Positions 8,924 to 17,593 of a DNA stretch of 64,000 nt are shown in pieces (the first letter of the stretch is position 1; the number at the start of each line of letters is the position of its first letter). The stretch spans positions 65,551 through 129,550 of the forward strand of contig JAEYKW010000008.1 of assembly GCA_023408075.1 (NCBI GenBank), written 5' to 3'. Made by a program: the position numbers and the translations under genes. Below the pieces are notes generated by a model. It saw only the letters and a list, made by a program, of their open reading frames with translations. It made no database searches and was not told where the DNA came from. The DNA comes from Bacillota bacterium (GTDB lineage Bacteria; Bacillota; Clostridia; Christensenellales; SZUA-584).

Positions 8924-8930
8924 GTGGACA

Positions 8931-9404
8931 ATGGGTTATTTCAGCAAATCACCTTGGGTGATACACTATAATGGTTCGAGCTGCAACGGCTGCGATATTG
9001 AAGTCCTCGCGTGTCTGACACCGCTTTACGATCTTGAGCGCTTCGGCATCATCAATACCGGCAACCCCAAGCATGCCGATATACTGCTCGTAACGGGCGG
9101 TGTGAATGCGCAGGCTTTAAGCGTGCTGCAGCAGATTTATGAGCAGATGCCGAACCCCAAAGCGGTGGTGGCTATTGGCATTTGCGCGACGAGCGGCGGC
9201 ATTTTCGCCGATTGCTACAATATTATAGGCGGTGCCGATAAGGCGATACCGGTGGATGTTTATGTGCCGGGCTGTGCGGCGCGTCCCGAGGCGATTATCG
9301 ACGGCGTTGCGCAGGCAGCGCATATTTTGGATGAGAAATACAAAGAATCCAAACTGGCGAAAAAGAAAGCAAAGAAACGGGAGATATCAAATGAAGCCCG
9401 ATAA
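8931..9404 (+). CDS. echC: Ech hydrogenase small subunit (NuoB-like)
   Basis: A 157-residue [NiFe]-hydrogenase small subunit of the short, NuoB-like kind. It binds the single [4Fe-4S] cluster next to the active site. The four cluster ligands can be seen: two in SSCNGCDIE (residues ~17-20), one in GICATSGG (residue ~84) and one in VPGCAARPEAI (residue ~114). There is no Tat signal, as expected for a cytoplasm-facing enzyme. The C-terminus is lysine-rich. The ribosome site is GTAGGTGGACA before ATG 8931, and the gene overlaps echD by 14 bases. Confidence 0.93.
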   Translation: MGYFSKSPWVIHYNGSSCNGCDIEVLACLTPLYDLERFGIINTGNPKHADILLVTGGVNAQALSVLQQIYEQMPNPKAVVAIGICATSGGIFADCYNIIGGADKAIPVDVYVPGCAARPEAIIDGVAQAAHILDEKYKESKLAKKKAKKREISNEAR

Positions 9405-9744
9405 AGAATTTATCAGTATATTGCCAATAGAGCTGCTCGATCGCGTGAGCGACCTTAAAGAGCAGGGATGCCGTCTCGTGCAGATTTGCTGCAGCAGGAG
9501 CGGTGAAACGCTTGCGCTGGACTACTCGTTTGACCGGTCTTATCAGTTTGTGGATCTGACGATGTCGGTGTCGCCTGCGGATGAGATTGACAGCATCAGC
9601 GCCATTTTTCCGCCCGCGTTTTTGTATGAAAACGAGATCGAATCTCTGTTTGGCTTGAAAGTGAAGCACAAGCTCGTGGATTTCGGGGGCAAGCTTTATC
9701 AGACGGCAAAGCCGACCCCGTTTGCCGGAAAGGACGGTGAGTGA
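9391..9744 (+). CDS. echD: Ech hydrogenase subunit D (NuoC-like)
   Basis: A 117-residue protein matching the small NuoC-like subunit of Ech hydrogenases, an accessory of the hydrophilic arm without cofactor. The FPPAFLYENEIESLFGLKVKH segment near residues 70-90 is the NuoC family core (E-x-E-x-x-x-x-F-G). An upstream in-frame extension is not translated: ATG 9391 follows CGGGAGATATCAA and overlaps the end of echC by 14 bases. Position between the small and large subunits is the standard ech order. Confidence 0.85.
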   Translation: MKPDKEFISILPIELLDRVSDLKEQGCRLVQICCSRSGETLALDYSFDRSYQFVDLTMSVSPADEIDSISAIFPPAFLYENEIESLFGLKVKHKLVDFGGKLYQTAKPTPFAGKDGE

Positions 9745-9746
9745 GC

Positions 9747-10826
9747 ATGGGCAAGAGAAGCGTCATTCCGTTCGGGCCGCAGCATCCGGTGCTGCCGGAG
9801 CCGATTCATCTTGATCTTGTGATTGAAGACGAGCGCGTGGTTGAAGCGGTTCCGTCCATCGGCTATATTCACCGGGGTCTCGAGAAACTGGCGGAAACCC
9901 GCGATTATATCGATTATGTTTACGTGGCGGAACGCGTTTGCGGCATATGCAGCTTTATGCATGGCATGGGTTACTGTATGGCCGTGGAAGACATCATGAA
10001 GCTCGAACTGCCCCCGCGCGCGCTTTACCTGCGTGTGGTGTGGGCCGAGCTTTCAAGAATTCACAGCCATCTTTTGTGGATGGGCCTTCTCGCCGATTCG
10101 TTCGGCTTTGAGAACCTGTTTATGCAGTGCTGGCGGCTCCGCGAGAAGGTGCTGGACATATTTGAGATGACAACGGGCGGCCGCGTCATTTTCTCGGTAT
10201 GCAAGATCGGCGGTGTCCGCAAGGATATCGATACGGACAGCCAGCAGATTATACTCAAAACTCTGGAGGAAATCGGGCGCGAGTTTAAGGTGCTCGAAAC
10301 CACTTTCCTCAATGATAAATCGGTGCTCCATCGGCTCAAGGGTATCGGCGTGCTGACCGCAGATGAGGCGCTGACCCTTGGCGCGGTGGGCCCCATGCTG
10401 CGTGCGAGCGGTGTGGAACAGGATATGCGCAAGACAGGCTATGCCATCTACGATGAGCTCGATGTCGGGGTGACCACCAGCCCCGACGGCGACAGCTATG
10501 CCCGCTGCGTGGTGCGCATGGGTGAAGTCCATACGTCTATCGATATCATCCGTCAGGCTCTCGGCAAGATACCCGACGGGGAAATATCGGTGAAAGTGAC
10601 GGGCACCCCCAACGGGCAGGGCTATATCCGCGTGGAACAGCCGCGCGGCGAGGCGTTCTACCATGTGCGCGCCAACGGCACCAAGTTTTTGGAGCGTTTC
10701 CGTGTGCGTACGCCCACATTCGCGAATCTGCCCGCGCTGCTGAAAATACTGGAAGGGCGCAGCTTGGCCAACGTGCCGGTGCTGATTCTCACGATTGACC
10801 CGTGCATCAGCTGCACAGAAAGGTAG
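9747..10826 (+). CDS. echE: Ech [NiFe] hydrogenase large subunit (catalytic)
   Basis: A 359-residue group 4 [NiFe]-hydrogenase large subunit. It reduces protons with electrons from reduced ferredoxin. Both nickel-binding motifs are intact: RVCGIC (Cys65 and Cys68) and DPCISC (Cys353 and Cys356), so this is a true hydrogenase and not a complex I NuoD. The protein ends three residues after the last cysteine (TER), with no C-terminal peptide, so no maturation protease should be needed; this form is known from other Ech enzymes. The N-terminus KRSVIPFGPQHPVLPEP fits the family when the ATG at 9747 is used. A GTG at 9741 in frame is an alternative. Confidence 0.95.
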   Translation: MGKRSVIPFGPQHPVLPEPIHLDLVIEDERVVEAVPSIGYIHRGLEKLAETRDYIDYVYVAERVCGICSFMHGMGYCMAVEDIMKLELPPRALYLRVVWAELSRIHSHLLWMGLLADSFGFENLFMQCWRLREKVLDIFEMTTGGRVIFSVCKIGGVRKDIDTDSQQIILKTLEEIGREFKVLETTFLNDKSVLHRLKGIGVLTADEALTLGAVGPMLRASGVEQDMRKTGYAIYDELDVGVTTSPDGDSYARCVVRMGEVHTSIDIIRQALGKIPDGEISVKVTGTPNGQGYIRVEQPRGEAFYHVRANGTKFLERFRVRTPTFANLPALLKILEGRSLANVPVLILTIDPCISCTER

Positions 10827-10833
10827 GCGCGTG

Positions 10834-11172
10834 ATGGCTGTGATGATTTTTTCCAAAAGCGCTCTTAGAAATCTTGGCCATAAACCGGCCACGCTGATGT
10901 ATCCGTTTCAGAAGCGGACATTCTTCGACCGTACGCGCGGCCATATTGAGATCAATATTGCCGATTGCATATTTTGCGGCATTTGCCAGAAGCGCTGCCC
11001 CACGGGGAGCATCAGTGTGGTGAAAGCGGACAAGCATTGGGAAATCGAACGCATGAAATGCATACAGTGCAACTCGTGTGTGGAATACTGCCCGAAGAAA
11101 TGCCTGATTATGAAAAACGAATACACCACGCCCGGCGTGGAGAAACAGACGGACGCATTCTCCGGTGCATGA
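10834..11172 (+). CDS. echF: Ech hydrogenase subunit F (two [4Fe-4S] ferredoxin-like)
   Basis: A 112-residue polyferredoxin that passes electrons from soluble ferredoxin to the small subunit. Two [4Fe-4S] motifs are visible: CIFCGICQKRCP at residues ~46-57 and CIQCNSCVEYCP at ~76-87. The N-terminus (NLGHKPATLMYPFQKR) resembles NuoI-type subunits. ATG 10834 is preceded by AGGTAGG; the longer in-frame extension lies inside echE. The stop overlaps the hypA GTG start by eight bases. This subunit completes the six-gene ech set. Confidence 0.92.
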   Translation: MAVMIFSKSALRNLGHKPATLMYPFQKRTFFDRTRGHIEINIADCIFCGICQKRCPTGSISVVKADKHWEIERMKCIQCNSCVEYCPKKCLIMKNEYTTPGVEKQTDAFSGA

Positions 11173-11542
11173 GTATCCGATTACGCTCGAGATTATCCGC
11201 ATAGCGGAGGAAACCGCAAGGGAGAAAAACGCGGTGCGCGTTGTAAAGATCGCGCTCGTGATCGGCGATCTGTCGGGCTACGTGGGCGAGAGCGTGCACA
11301 TGTACTTCGACGAGATATCGAAGGGCACAGCTTGCGAGGGCTGCGAGCTCGAAATATCGCGGATACGCCCGAAGGCGAAGTGTACAGCTTGCGGTGAGGT
11401 GTTCGAAAGAAAGCCATTCTCGTTTGAGTGTCCCGTGTGCAAAGGGCAGGCGGGTCCGACGAATATCGGAACGGAGTTCTACATCGACCATATTGAAGTG
11501 AGCCGCGAAGAAGGAGAAAACCATGGAAACAGAACGGATTGA
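11165..11542 (+). CDS. hypA: Hydrogenase nickel incorporation protein HypA
   Basis: A 125-residue nickel metallochaperone that works with HypB. The start is GTG 11165, which gives the obligatory N-terminus Met-His-Glu; His2 and Glu3 with the amino terminus bind nickel. The zinc site is two CxxC pairs, CTAC near residue 76 and CPVC near residue 93. The gene overlaps echF by eight bases and hypB by 20 bases, so its translation is coupled to the hydrogenase. Confidence 0.95.
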   Translation: MHEYPITLEIIRIAEETAREKNAVRVVKIALVIGDLSGYVGESVHMYFDEISKGTACEGCELEISRIRPKAKCTACGEVFERKPFSFECPVCKGQAGPTNIGTEFYIDHIEVSREEGENHGNRTD

Positions 11543-12182
11543 CGTCAAGCAATCCATATACGATAAGAACGACCGGATTGCCGACGAAGTCAACCGGGAC
11601 ATGTCGGCAAGCGGCACGCTGCTGATCAACGTGATGGGCGCGCCCGGCGCGGGCAAAACCTCCGTGATCCGCCGCGTTGTGGAAGGGCTGGCGCTGCCTG
11701 CGGCGGTCATTGAGGGCGACATCGAATCGGACATCGACACGAAAGCGCTGGAGGCCATCGGCATCAGCACCTACCAGATCAATACGCATGGCGCGTGTCA
11801 CCTGGATGCGCCCACCATCCGCGCGGCGGTGGACGACTTCGGCGTGCCGTCAGGCGGTGTGGTGTTCATCGAGAACATCGGCAATCTTGTGTGCCCCGCA
11901 GAGTTCACCATCGGTGAACACGCAAAGATGCTGATTGTGACTGCGACGGACGGCAGCGACAAACCGTATAAATATCCGCTGGCGTTCGAGAAGGCAGACA
12001 TCATCGTGCTCAATAAGGCAGATCTGCTGCCGTATGTGGATTTCGACGAAAAATTCTTCATGGCGGGTGTGCGGGCGCTGAACCCCGGCGTGCCCGTGAT
12101 GAAGGTATCAGCCCGGGCCGGTGAGGGCGTGGACGGCATCATACAATGGATACGAGAGAAGAAAACTCAGATCGGTGCATAA
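11523..12182 (+). CDS. hypB: Hydrogenase maturation GTPase HypB
   Basis: A 219-residue SIMIBI-class GTPase that drives nickel insertion. The P-loop is GAPGAGKTS near residue 39, followed by EGDIESDID (metal and switch residues), THGACHLD (the conserved cysteine-histidine metal site between subunits, near residue 89), ENIGNLVCPAEF and the guanine-specificity motif NKAD near residue 162. There is no histidine-rich nickel-storage N-terminus. The ATG follows AAGGAGAAAACC. Confidence 0.95.
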   Translation: METERIDVKQSIYDKNDRIADEVNRDMSASGTLLINVMGAPGAGKTSVIRRVVEGLALPAAVIEGDIESDIDTKALEAIGISTYQINTHGACHLDAPTIRAAVDDFGVPSGGVVFIENIGNLVCPAEFTIGEHAKMLIVTATDGSDKPYKYPLAFEKADIIVLNKADLLPYVDFDEKFFMAGVRALNPGVPVMKVSARAGEGVDGIIQWIREKKTQIGA

Positions 12183-14416
12183 GAATAAGGCTGTATGGCA
12201 TTGTGCAAGGGGTGGGTTTCCGCCCCTTTGTGGTTAAGCTAGCTTTTTTTCTGGGAATCACCGGTACGGTTTGCAACAGCGGCGGGATGGTGGACATTAC
12301 AGCCTGCGGCACGGCGGCGCAGCTCGATGCATTTCTCAAGCGGATGCTCGATGAAAAGCCGGCCAATGCGCTGATTGTACACTGTGAGACGCAAGATATT
12401 CCGTATATACAGCATGAAGCTTTCACCATTGTGCCGAGCGGCGAGGCCGAAGGCCCGGTGTTCGTATCGCCCGATCTCTGCGTCTGCGAGGCATGCCTGA
12501 AAGAGCTGGCGGATAAGCGCGACGAGCGGTTCGCACATCCTTTCATCAGCTGCATGGCATGCGGCCCGCGCTACAGCATCATTGAAGATGCGCCGTATGA
12601 CCGGGAAACCACGGCGATGCGGGATTTTGAGATGTGCGAAATCTGCGGGAGACAGTACGGGGATAAGGACGACAGGCGTTTTCACGCGCAGACCATCTCC
12701 TGCCATCGCTGCGGCCCGTATCTTATATACCGGGACGGCGTCGGTGAGTCGTCGCGCGAAGCCGCATTTGAGAATGCCGTGCAGGCGCTGCGCGCAGGCG
12801 GTGTAATCGCGGTGAAGGGAATCGGCGGCTACCACCTCTGCTGCGATCCGTTTGATCAGAATGCGGTGCTGCGGCTGCGTGAGCTTAAACACCGCGAATT
12901 AAAACCGTTTGCGGTGATGTTTCCTGATATGGACATGTTGCGGCGCCATGCGCATGTCTCGCCTAATGAGGAAGCGCTGCTGCTGTCCGGCGCACGGCCG
13001 ATTGTGCTGCTCAATCAGAAAGAAAACAATCTCGCGCCTGCGGTTTGCGGCGACAGCCGGCTGCTCGGCGCTTTTCTGCCGTATACACCGCTGCACACGC
13101 TGCTGACTCAGGCCTTGGGCCCGCTCGTGATGACGAGCGCGAACATATCGGAAGAGCCCATCGTGAAGGATGACGCACCGATGCTCGCGTGGCCGGGGCT
13201 CGACGGCGTGCTGTATAACACGCGGCGTATCGCTGCACGCGTGGACGATTCTGTCACGAAAATATCGGCGGGACGGGCGCAGATGATCCGGCGGTCCCGC
13301 GGGTATGCACCGCTGCCGGTGATATTGCGCGATGACTGCCGGGGCAGCGTATTCGCGGCGGGCGGGCAGCTCAAGGCTGCGTTCTGCCTCGCGTCCGGGC
13401 GCTTTGCGTATGTGGGGCCGCATATCGGCGACCTCGATAACGACAGCTGTATGAATGCGTACGCCGAAAGCCTGGAACGGCTGCAAAAGCTGCTGCGCAT
13501 CAGCCCGGAGCTGGCTGTGTGCGACCTGCACCCCGGCTATGCGTCCGCATCGTTCGCGGAGCAAACGGGGCTGCCGCTGTTGCGTGTGCAGCATCACCAC
13601 GCGCACATCGCTTCGGTGATGGCGGAACACGGGCTGAAAGAACCCATGATCGGCGTCGCGTTTGACGGCACCGGCTGGGGCTGCGACAATACGGTGTGGG
13701 GCGGAGAGTTTCTGGTGTGCCGGGATAACACCTTTGAACGGGCGGGGCACATCAAAACCGTGCGGTTTTTGAGCGGCGATGAAGGCATGAAGGACGCGGC
13801 CAAGAGCGCAATGTGCTATCTGCACGATGCGGGGCTCGGAGCATCTGTCAGTGACGACCGCTGGCCGCTGATACAAGCGGCGCTCGAAGGCGGCGTGAAC
13901 ACGCACGGCAATTCGGGGCTGGGGCGGCTGTTTGATGCGGCGAGTGCGGTGCTCGGCGTCTGCGCATACAACCGTTACGAGGGCGAATGCGCCATCCGGC
14001 TGGAGAATCTGGCGGCAAAGGCGATTGAACAAAATATTGTGCCGCATGCCATGGTATTCGCGGTTTCGAATCAGAATGATATACTGGTGGCGGACGCCGC
14101 GCCCGTAATAACGGCGCTGTGCGGCGGTCAAAGCCGGGAAGCGCTGGCGCTCGGGTTTCACCGGGCGGTGGCAGCCACGACCGTCGATATCTGTATCCGG
14201 CTGCGCAATCAGACCGGCATCAGCACGGCGGCGCTCTCGGGCGGCGTTTTTCAAAACGCCGTGCTGCTGGGAGATATCATCGGTAAGCTGACAGCGGCGG
14301 GTTTCGCCGTTTACATCAATGAGAAGGTGCCAACGAACGACGGAGGCATCAGCCTGGGGCAGGCGCAGATCGGCCTCTGGCATTTAAGCGGAAAGGAATA
14401 CAAGCCATGTGTATAG
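12146..14416 (+). CDS. hypF: Carbamoyltransferase HypF
   Basis: A 756-residue enzyme that transfers carbamoyl from carbamoyl phosphate to the HypE C-terminal cysteine to make the cyanide ligands of the active site. Domains in order: acylphosphatase (YGIVQGVGFRPF, residues ~17-28), zinc-finger pair (CVCEAC, CMAC, CEIC and CHRC, ~110-190), YrdC-like domain (~200-380), and a Kae1-like domain with HHHAHIASVMAEHG near residue 490 and GVAFDGTGWG. The length is normal. It overlaps the hypB end by 37 bases in another frame and has no obvious ribosome site of its own, so coupling to hypB is likely. Confidence 0.95.
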   Translation: MDTREENSDRCIRIRLYGIVQGVGFRPFVVKLAFFLGITGTVCNSGGMVDITACGTAAQLDAFLKRMLDEKPANALIVHCETQDIPYIQHEAFTIVPSGEAEGPVFVSPDLCVCEACLKELADKRDERFAHPFISCMACGPRYSIIEDAPYDRETTAMRDFEMCEICGRQYGDKDDRRFHAQTISCHRCGPYLIYRDGVGESSREAAFENAVQALRAGGVIAVKGIGGYHLCCDPFDQNAVLRLRELKHRELKPFAVMFPDMDMLRRHAHVSPNEEALLLSGARPIVLLNQKENNLAPAVCGDSRLLGAFLPYTPLHTLLTQALGPLVMTSANISEEPIVKDDAPMLAWPGLDGVLYNTRRIAARVDDSVTKISAGRAQMIRRSRGYAPLPVILRDDCRGSVFAAGGQLKAAFCLASGRFAYVGPHIGDLDNDSCMNAYAESLERLQKLLRISPELAVCDLHPGYASASFAEQTGLPLLRVQHHHAHIASVMAEHGLKEPMIGVAFDGTGWGCDNTVWGGEFLVCRDNTFERAGHIKTVRFLSGDEGMKDAAKSAMCYLHDAGLGASVSDDRWPLIQAALEGGVNTHGNSGLGRLFDAASAVLGVCAYNRYEGECAIRLENLAAKAIEQNIVPHAMVFAVSNQNDILVADAAPVITALCGGQSREALALGFHRAVAATTVDICIRLRNQTGISTAALSGGVFQNAVLLGDIIGKLTAAGFAVYINEKVPTNDGGISLGQAQIGLWHLSGKEYKPCV

Positions 14417-14634
14417 CGGTGCCCGGACGGGTCCTGTCCATATCGGACGGTTGGGCTAAGGTGGATTTTTCGGGCAACATCGTGGAGGCAGACGTGCGGC
14501 TGGTGGACGCGAAAGTGGGCGACTTTGTTCTTGTGCACGCGGGCTGCGCGATTGAGGTCATGAAACCGTCGCAGGCGGATGCGCTTGCTGAGCTGCTGAG
14601 CGAGATAGAGGCGCTTTCCCATGAACGACATTAA
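14407..14634 (+). CDS. hypC: Hydrogenase maturation chaperone HypC
   Basis: A 75-residue small chaperone that carries the iron centre between HypD and the large subunit. The family-defining N-terminus MCIAVPGRV is present, with the essential Cys2. A GDFVLVHAGCAIEVM stretch follows, also typical of the family. It overlaps hypF by 10 bases and hypD by 14 bases. Confidence 0.95.
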   Translation: MCIAVPGRVLSISDGWAKVDFSGNIVEADVRLVDAKVGDFVLVHAGCAIEVMKPSQADALAELLSEIEALSHERH

Positions 14635-15661
14635 ACGCATGCTGCAATACCTGCGCGAATACGACGGCAATCCGGTGCGCATCATGGAGGTGTGCGGCAC
14701 GCACACCGCAGCGGCGGCCAAAGCCGGGCTGCATTCGCTGCTGCCGCCGAATATCCGGCTGATATCCGGGCCGGGCTGCCCCGTTTGCCTCGCCGCATCG
14801 GCGTATATAGACGCGCTGTGCAAGCTCGCGGCGGACGGCTGCATCATTGCGTCGTTCGGCGATCTGCTGCGCGTGCGCGGAAAGAACGGGAGCCTGCTCG
14901 ACGTCAAGGCGCAGGGCGCACGGGTGGAGATGGTCTACTCGCCCTTGGACGCGCTCAAGCTTGCGCAGGCGCATCCCGAAAGCACCGTGGTGATGGCCGC
15001 GGTGGGTTTTGAAACCACGGCTCCGTCTTATGCGCTCGCGCTGGAAACGGCGCTCTCGGAAGGAATACGCAACTTTAAGCTGCTGACCGCGCTCAAACGG
15101 CTGATTCCCGCGATGGAGACGCTGTGCGGGGACGACAGTGTGGACGCGTTTTTAACGCCGGGGCATGTGGCTGCGGTGATCGGCAGCGATGTGTTTATAC
15201 CGCTCGCGCAGCGGTTCCAAAAACCAATGGCGGTGGCAGGGTTTAACGCGGCGGACATGATTGCGGCGATCTGCCTGCTGCTTTCGAAGCAGAACACGGG
15301 GTACACGGCGAACCTGTACGGCGAGGTGGTACGGCCGGAGGGCAATACGAAGGCGCTCGCGATGCTGGAAAGATATTTCGAGCCGGGGGAGGCGTATTGG
15401 CGCGGCCTCTCGGTGATACCCGGGTCGGGGTTTTATTTGAAGGAAGACTACGCTGAATTTGATGCCGGGAGCCGCGGCTTGCTGGACAGCATTGCGGACA
15501 GCGGCGGCTGCCGCTGCGGTGAGGTGCTGACGGGCAGGATCAATCCTAAGGAATGCCCGCTGTTTGGCAATGTGTGCACGCCCGCCAATGCATTCGGGCC
15601 GTGTATGGTGTCGGCCGAGGGAGCGTGCGGCATCCGTTATGCCGGGGAGGGTTTGGAATGA
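14621..15661 (+). CDS. hypD: Hydrogenase maturation protein HypD
   Basis: A 346-residue iron-sulfur scaffold on which the Fe(CN)2CO unit is assembled together with HypC. Conserved motifs are MEVCGTHT near residue 24, ISGPGCPVC near residue 50, VGFETTAP near residue 130, and a C-terminal set of cysteines (GCRCGEVL, KECPLFGNVCTP, GPCMVSAEGAC) that bind the [4Fe-4S] cluster. The size is slightly short of the common 360-380 residues, but all motifs are present. The stop overlaps the hypE start as ATGA. Confidence 0.95.
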   Translation: MNDIKRMLQYLREYDGNPVRIMEVCGTHTAAAAKAGLHSLLPPNIRLISGPGCPVCLAASAYIDALCKLAADGCIIASFGDLLRVRGKNGSLLDVKAQGARVEMVYSPLDALKLAQAHPESTVVMAAVGFETTAPSYALALETALSEGIRNFKLLTALKRLIPAMETLCGDDSVDAFLTPGHVAAVIGSDVFIPLAQRFQKPMAVAGFNAADMIAAICLLLSKQNTGYTANLYGEVVRPEGNTKALAMLERYFEPGEAYWRGLSVIPGSGFYLKEDYAEFDAGSRGLLDSIADSGGCRCGEVLTGRINPKECPLFGNVCTPANAFGPCMVSAEGACGIRYAGEGLE

Positions 15662-16635
15662 TCAGAATGGCGCACGGCAGCGGCGGCAAAGAGACGGAAG
15701 AACTCGTAAAAGCCGTGTTTTTGCAGCACTTTCGCAACGACACGCTCGGGCGGCTCGAGGACGCCGCGGTGCTGGAGCTCACCGGCAAAACTGCGTTTAC
15801 CACCGATTCTTTCGTGGTCACACCGCTGTTTTTCAAGGGCGGCGATATCGGGCGGCTGGCCGTATGCGGCACGGTGAACGATCTGCTGATGATGGGCGCG
15901 CAGCCGCGGTATCTTTCCGCCGGGTTTATCATCGAGGAAGGACTGGCGTTGGAGACGCTCGACGCGGTCGCAGCGTCCATGGCGCGAACGGCGGCGGAGG
16001 CGGGTGTTTCCATTGTTGCGGGCGATACCAAGGTGATTGAAGGGCATGGCGGCCTCTACATCAATACCGCGGGGATCGGCACCATTCCGGACGGGCGCGA
16101 TCTCGGTGCTATCAGGTGTGCGCCGGGCGATGCGGTACTGGTGTCCGGCGACCTCGGAGACCATCACGCCTGCATATTGAGCGCGCGCATGAAAATTGAG
16201 AACGGCATCGAGTCGGACGCGGCGCCGCTCTGTGCGCCGGTGCAGGCGCTGCTTGCAAGCGGCGCAGACGTGAAGGCGATGCGCGACGTGACGCGCGGCG
16301 GGCTGACGACGATTATCAATGAACTGTGCGCGGCGTCGGGCACGGGCGCGGCGCTTGAGGAGGCGGCATTGCCCGTCTCAGCGCAGACGGCTGCCTTCTG
16401 TGAGATACTTGGCCTTGATCCGCTTTACATGGGCAACGAGGGCAAGTTCGCAGCGGTGGTGAATGGCAAAGACGCGTTAACGGCGCTCGATGCGCTGAGA
16501 AGCACACCGGAAGGGCACCATGCGGCAATCATCGGGCGCATTGTGGAAACAAAGGGCGTTGTGCTTGAAACGAAACTGGGCGGGCGGCGCAGGCTGGGCG
16601 TGCTGGCGGGCGAGGGCCTGCCGCGCATTTGCTGA
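15658..16635 (+). CDS. hypE: Hydrogenase maturation protein HypE
   Basis: A 325-residue AIR-synthase-like ATPase that dehydrates the carbamoyl group on its C-terminal cysteine to thiocyanate. The N-terminus has AHGSGGKET, the middle has the FTTDSFVVTP and GDTKVIEGHGGLYINTAGIG ATP-site segments, and the protein ends exactly in LPRIC, the modified C-terminal cysteine. The start at ATG 15658 overlaps the hypD stop; a longer in-frame frame upstream lies inside hypD and is not used. Confidence 0.95.
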   Translation: MIRMAHGSGGKETEELVKAVFLQHFRNDTLGRLEDAAVLELTGKTAFTTDSFVVTPLFFKGGDIGRLAVCGTVNDLLMMGAQPRYLSAGFIIEEGLALETLDAVAASMARTAAEAGVSIVAGDTKVIEGHGGLYINTAGIGTIPDGRDLGAIRCAPGDAVLVSGDLGDHHACILSARMKIENGIESDAAPLCAPVQALLASGADVKAMRDVTRGGLTTIINELCAASGTGAALEEAALPVSAQTAAFCEILGLDPLYMGNEGKFAAVVNGKDALTALDALRSTPEGHHAAIIGRIVETKGVVLETKLGGRRRLGVLAGEGLPRIC

Positions 16636-16667
16636 AAGTCCTGAGAATCAAACAAATGGAGATACAT

Positions 16668-17279
16668 ATGACGTCAAATTTCAATACGGCAAATGCTGAA
16701 TCGCATGGGGTAAAAGCCTACTTCGACGGTCAGGCCGGTCACTGGGATGCCCGCTCGCATCACGAGCCGGGCAAGCTGCGCCGGATTGTCCGCGCGTGCG
16801 ACCTGCATGCGGGCCAAAGGGTGCTCGATGTGGCATGCGGAACGGGCATACTTTTTCCCTGGCTGCTTGCGCACGATCCGTCTTTGCTGATGGGCATTGA
16901 TTTATCGGAGAGAATGACGGATATTGCGCGCCAAAAATACTGCGACAAGCGCCTGAGAATTGTGACGGCGGATTATTATCAGCTGGAAGCGGGCGCGTTC
17001 GACCGCATCATCATATACAACGCATATCCCCACTTTTTCAATAAAGAGCGATTTGCGGAAAAGACACGGGACTTGCTCGCTCCGGGCGGCCGGTTTGTGA
17101 TTGCGCACGACAAAGGGCGGGAAAGCCTGAACGCCATGCATGAGGCGAGAGGCGTGTGTTTATACAGCGTGCCTTTGATGTCCGCCAGTGAAGAGCGCCG
17201 CTGGTTCGAACCGTATTTTGAAATCGATACCTGCATGGACAGCAATGATATTTATGTGCTGTCCGGTATGCTGGTTTAG
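16668..17279 (+). CDS. Class I SAM-dependent methyltransferase
   Basis: A 203-residue methyltransferase. Motif I is VLDVACGTGILFPWL near residue 47, motif II ends in MGIDLSERM, and LLAPGGRFVIAHDKG is the post-IV region. ATG 16668 lies six bases after TGGAG; ATGs upstream are poorer. It begins 32 bases after hypE and is the last gene of the ech-hyp transcript. Its acceptor is unknown. The position suggests a function tied to hydrogenase or metal metabolism, but that is only context. Confidence 0.8.
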   Translation: MTSNFNTANAESHGVKAYFDGQAGHWDARSHHEPGKLRRIVRACDLHAGQRVLDVACGTGILFPWLLAHDPSLLMGIDLSERMTDIARQKYCDKRLRIVTADYYQLEAGAFDRIIIYNAYPHFFNKERFAEKTRDLLAPGGRFVIAHDKGRESLNAMHEARGVCLYSVPLMSASEERRWFEPYFEIDTCMDSNDIYVLSGMLV

Positions 17280-17370
17280 GCAAAAGCCAGAACGAGCAGC
17301 GTGCCCGGTCATATATTTATTGTGACAGCGGGCAGTCGAAATATTTGTGAGTCGAATGTTGTGCTTTAAA

Positions 17371-17395
17371 GTCACCGACAGGTGACCGGGGGCGT
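17371..17395. repeat. Dispersed palindromic repeat, copy 1 (partial)
   Basis: GTCACCGACAGGTGAC followed by a G-run. The same hairpin core and G-tract occur at 56171-56216 and, inverted, at 63517-63550. It lies in non-coding DNA between the methyltransferase and a terminator. Confidence 0.6.
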
Positions 17396-17459
17396 GAAGA
17401 TGGCTTAAACTTAACTGCTCTTTCGAAACTTCATACCATCTCCTCATTTTGCATAATGA

Positions 17460-17483
17460 AGGCACCGTCAGGGTGCTTTTTTA
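17460..17483 (+). terminator. Intrinsic terminator, probably of the ech-hyp operon
   Basis: GGCACC (17461-17466) with GGGTGC (17471-17476) forms a short stem followed by six T. It lies 180 bases after the methyltransferase and just before the LuxR-type gene. Confidence 0.65.
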
Positions 17484-17593
17484 TAATTGGTTTTCCGCGA
17501 TTTTACGACCGCTGCTGTTGTCAAATAACCGGCAATCCATTATCATACAGATATATTTCTTGCGTGAACGGGTCATTTGAAAGGTCATCTCTT

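Noticed and set aside
9747..10826. Complex I subunit NuoD in place of hydrogenase
   Set aside because: Both CxxC nickel motifs are intact, which NuoD lacks.
12899..14383. 494-codon minus-strand frame opposite hypF
   Set aside because: High GC at third codon positions of hypF makes long antisense frames; the translation is arginine-rich and without motifs.
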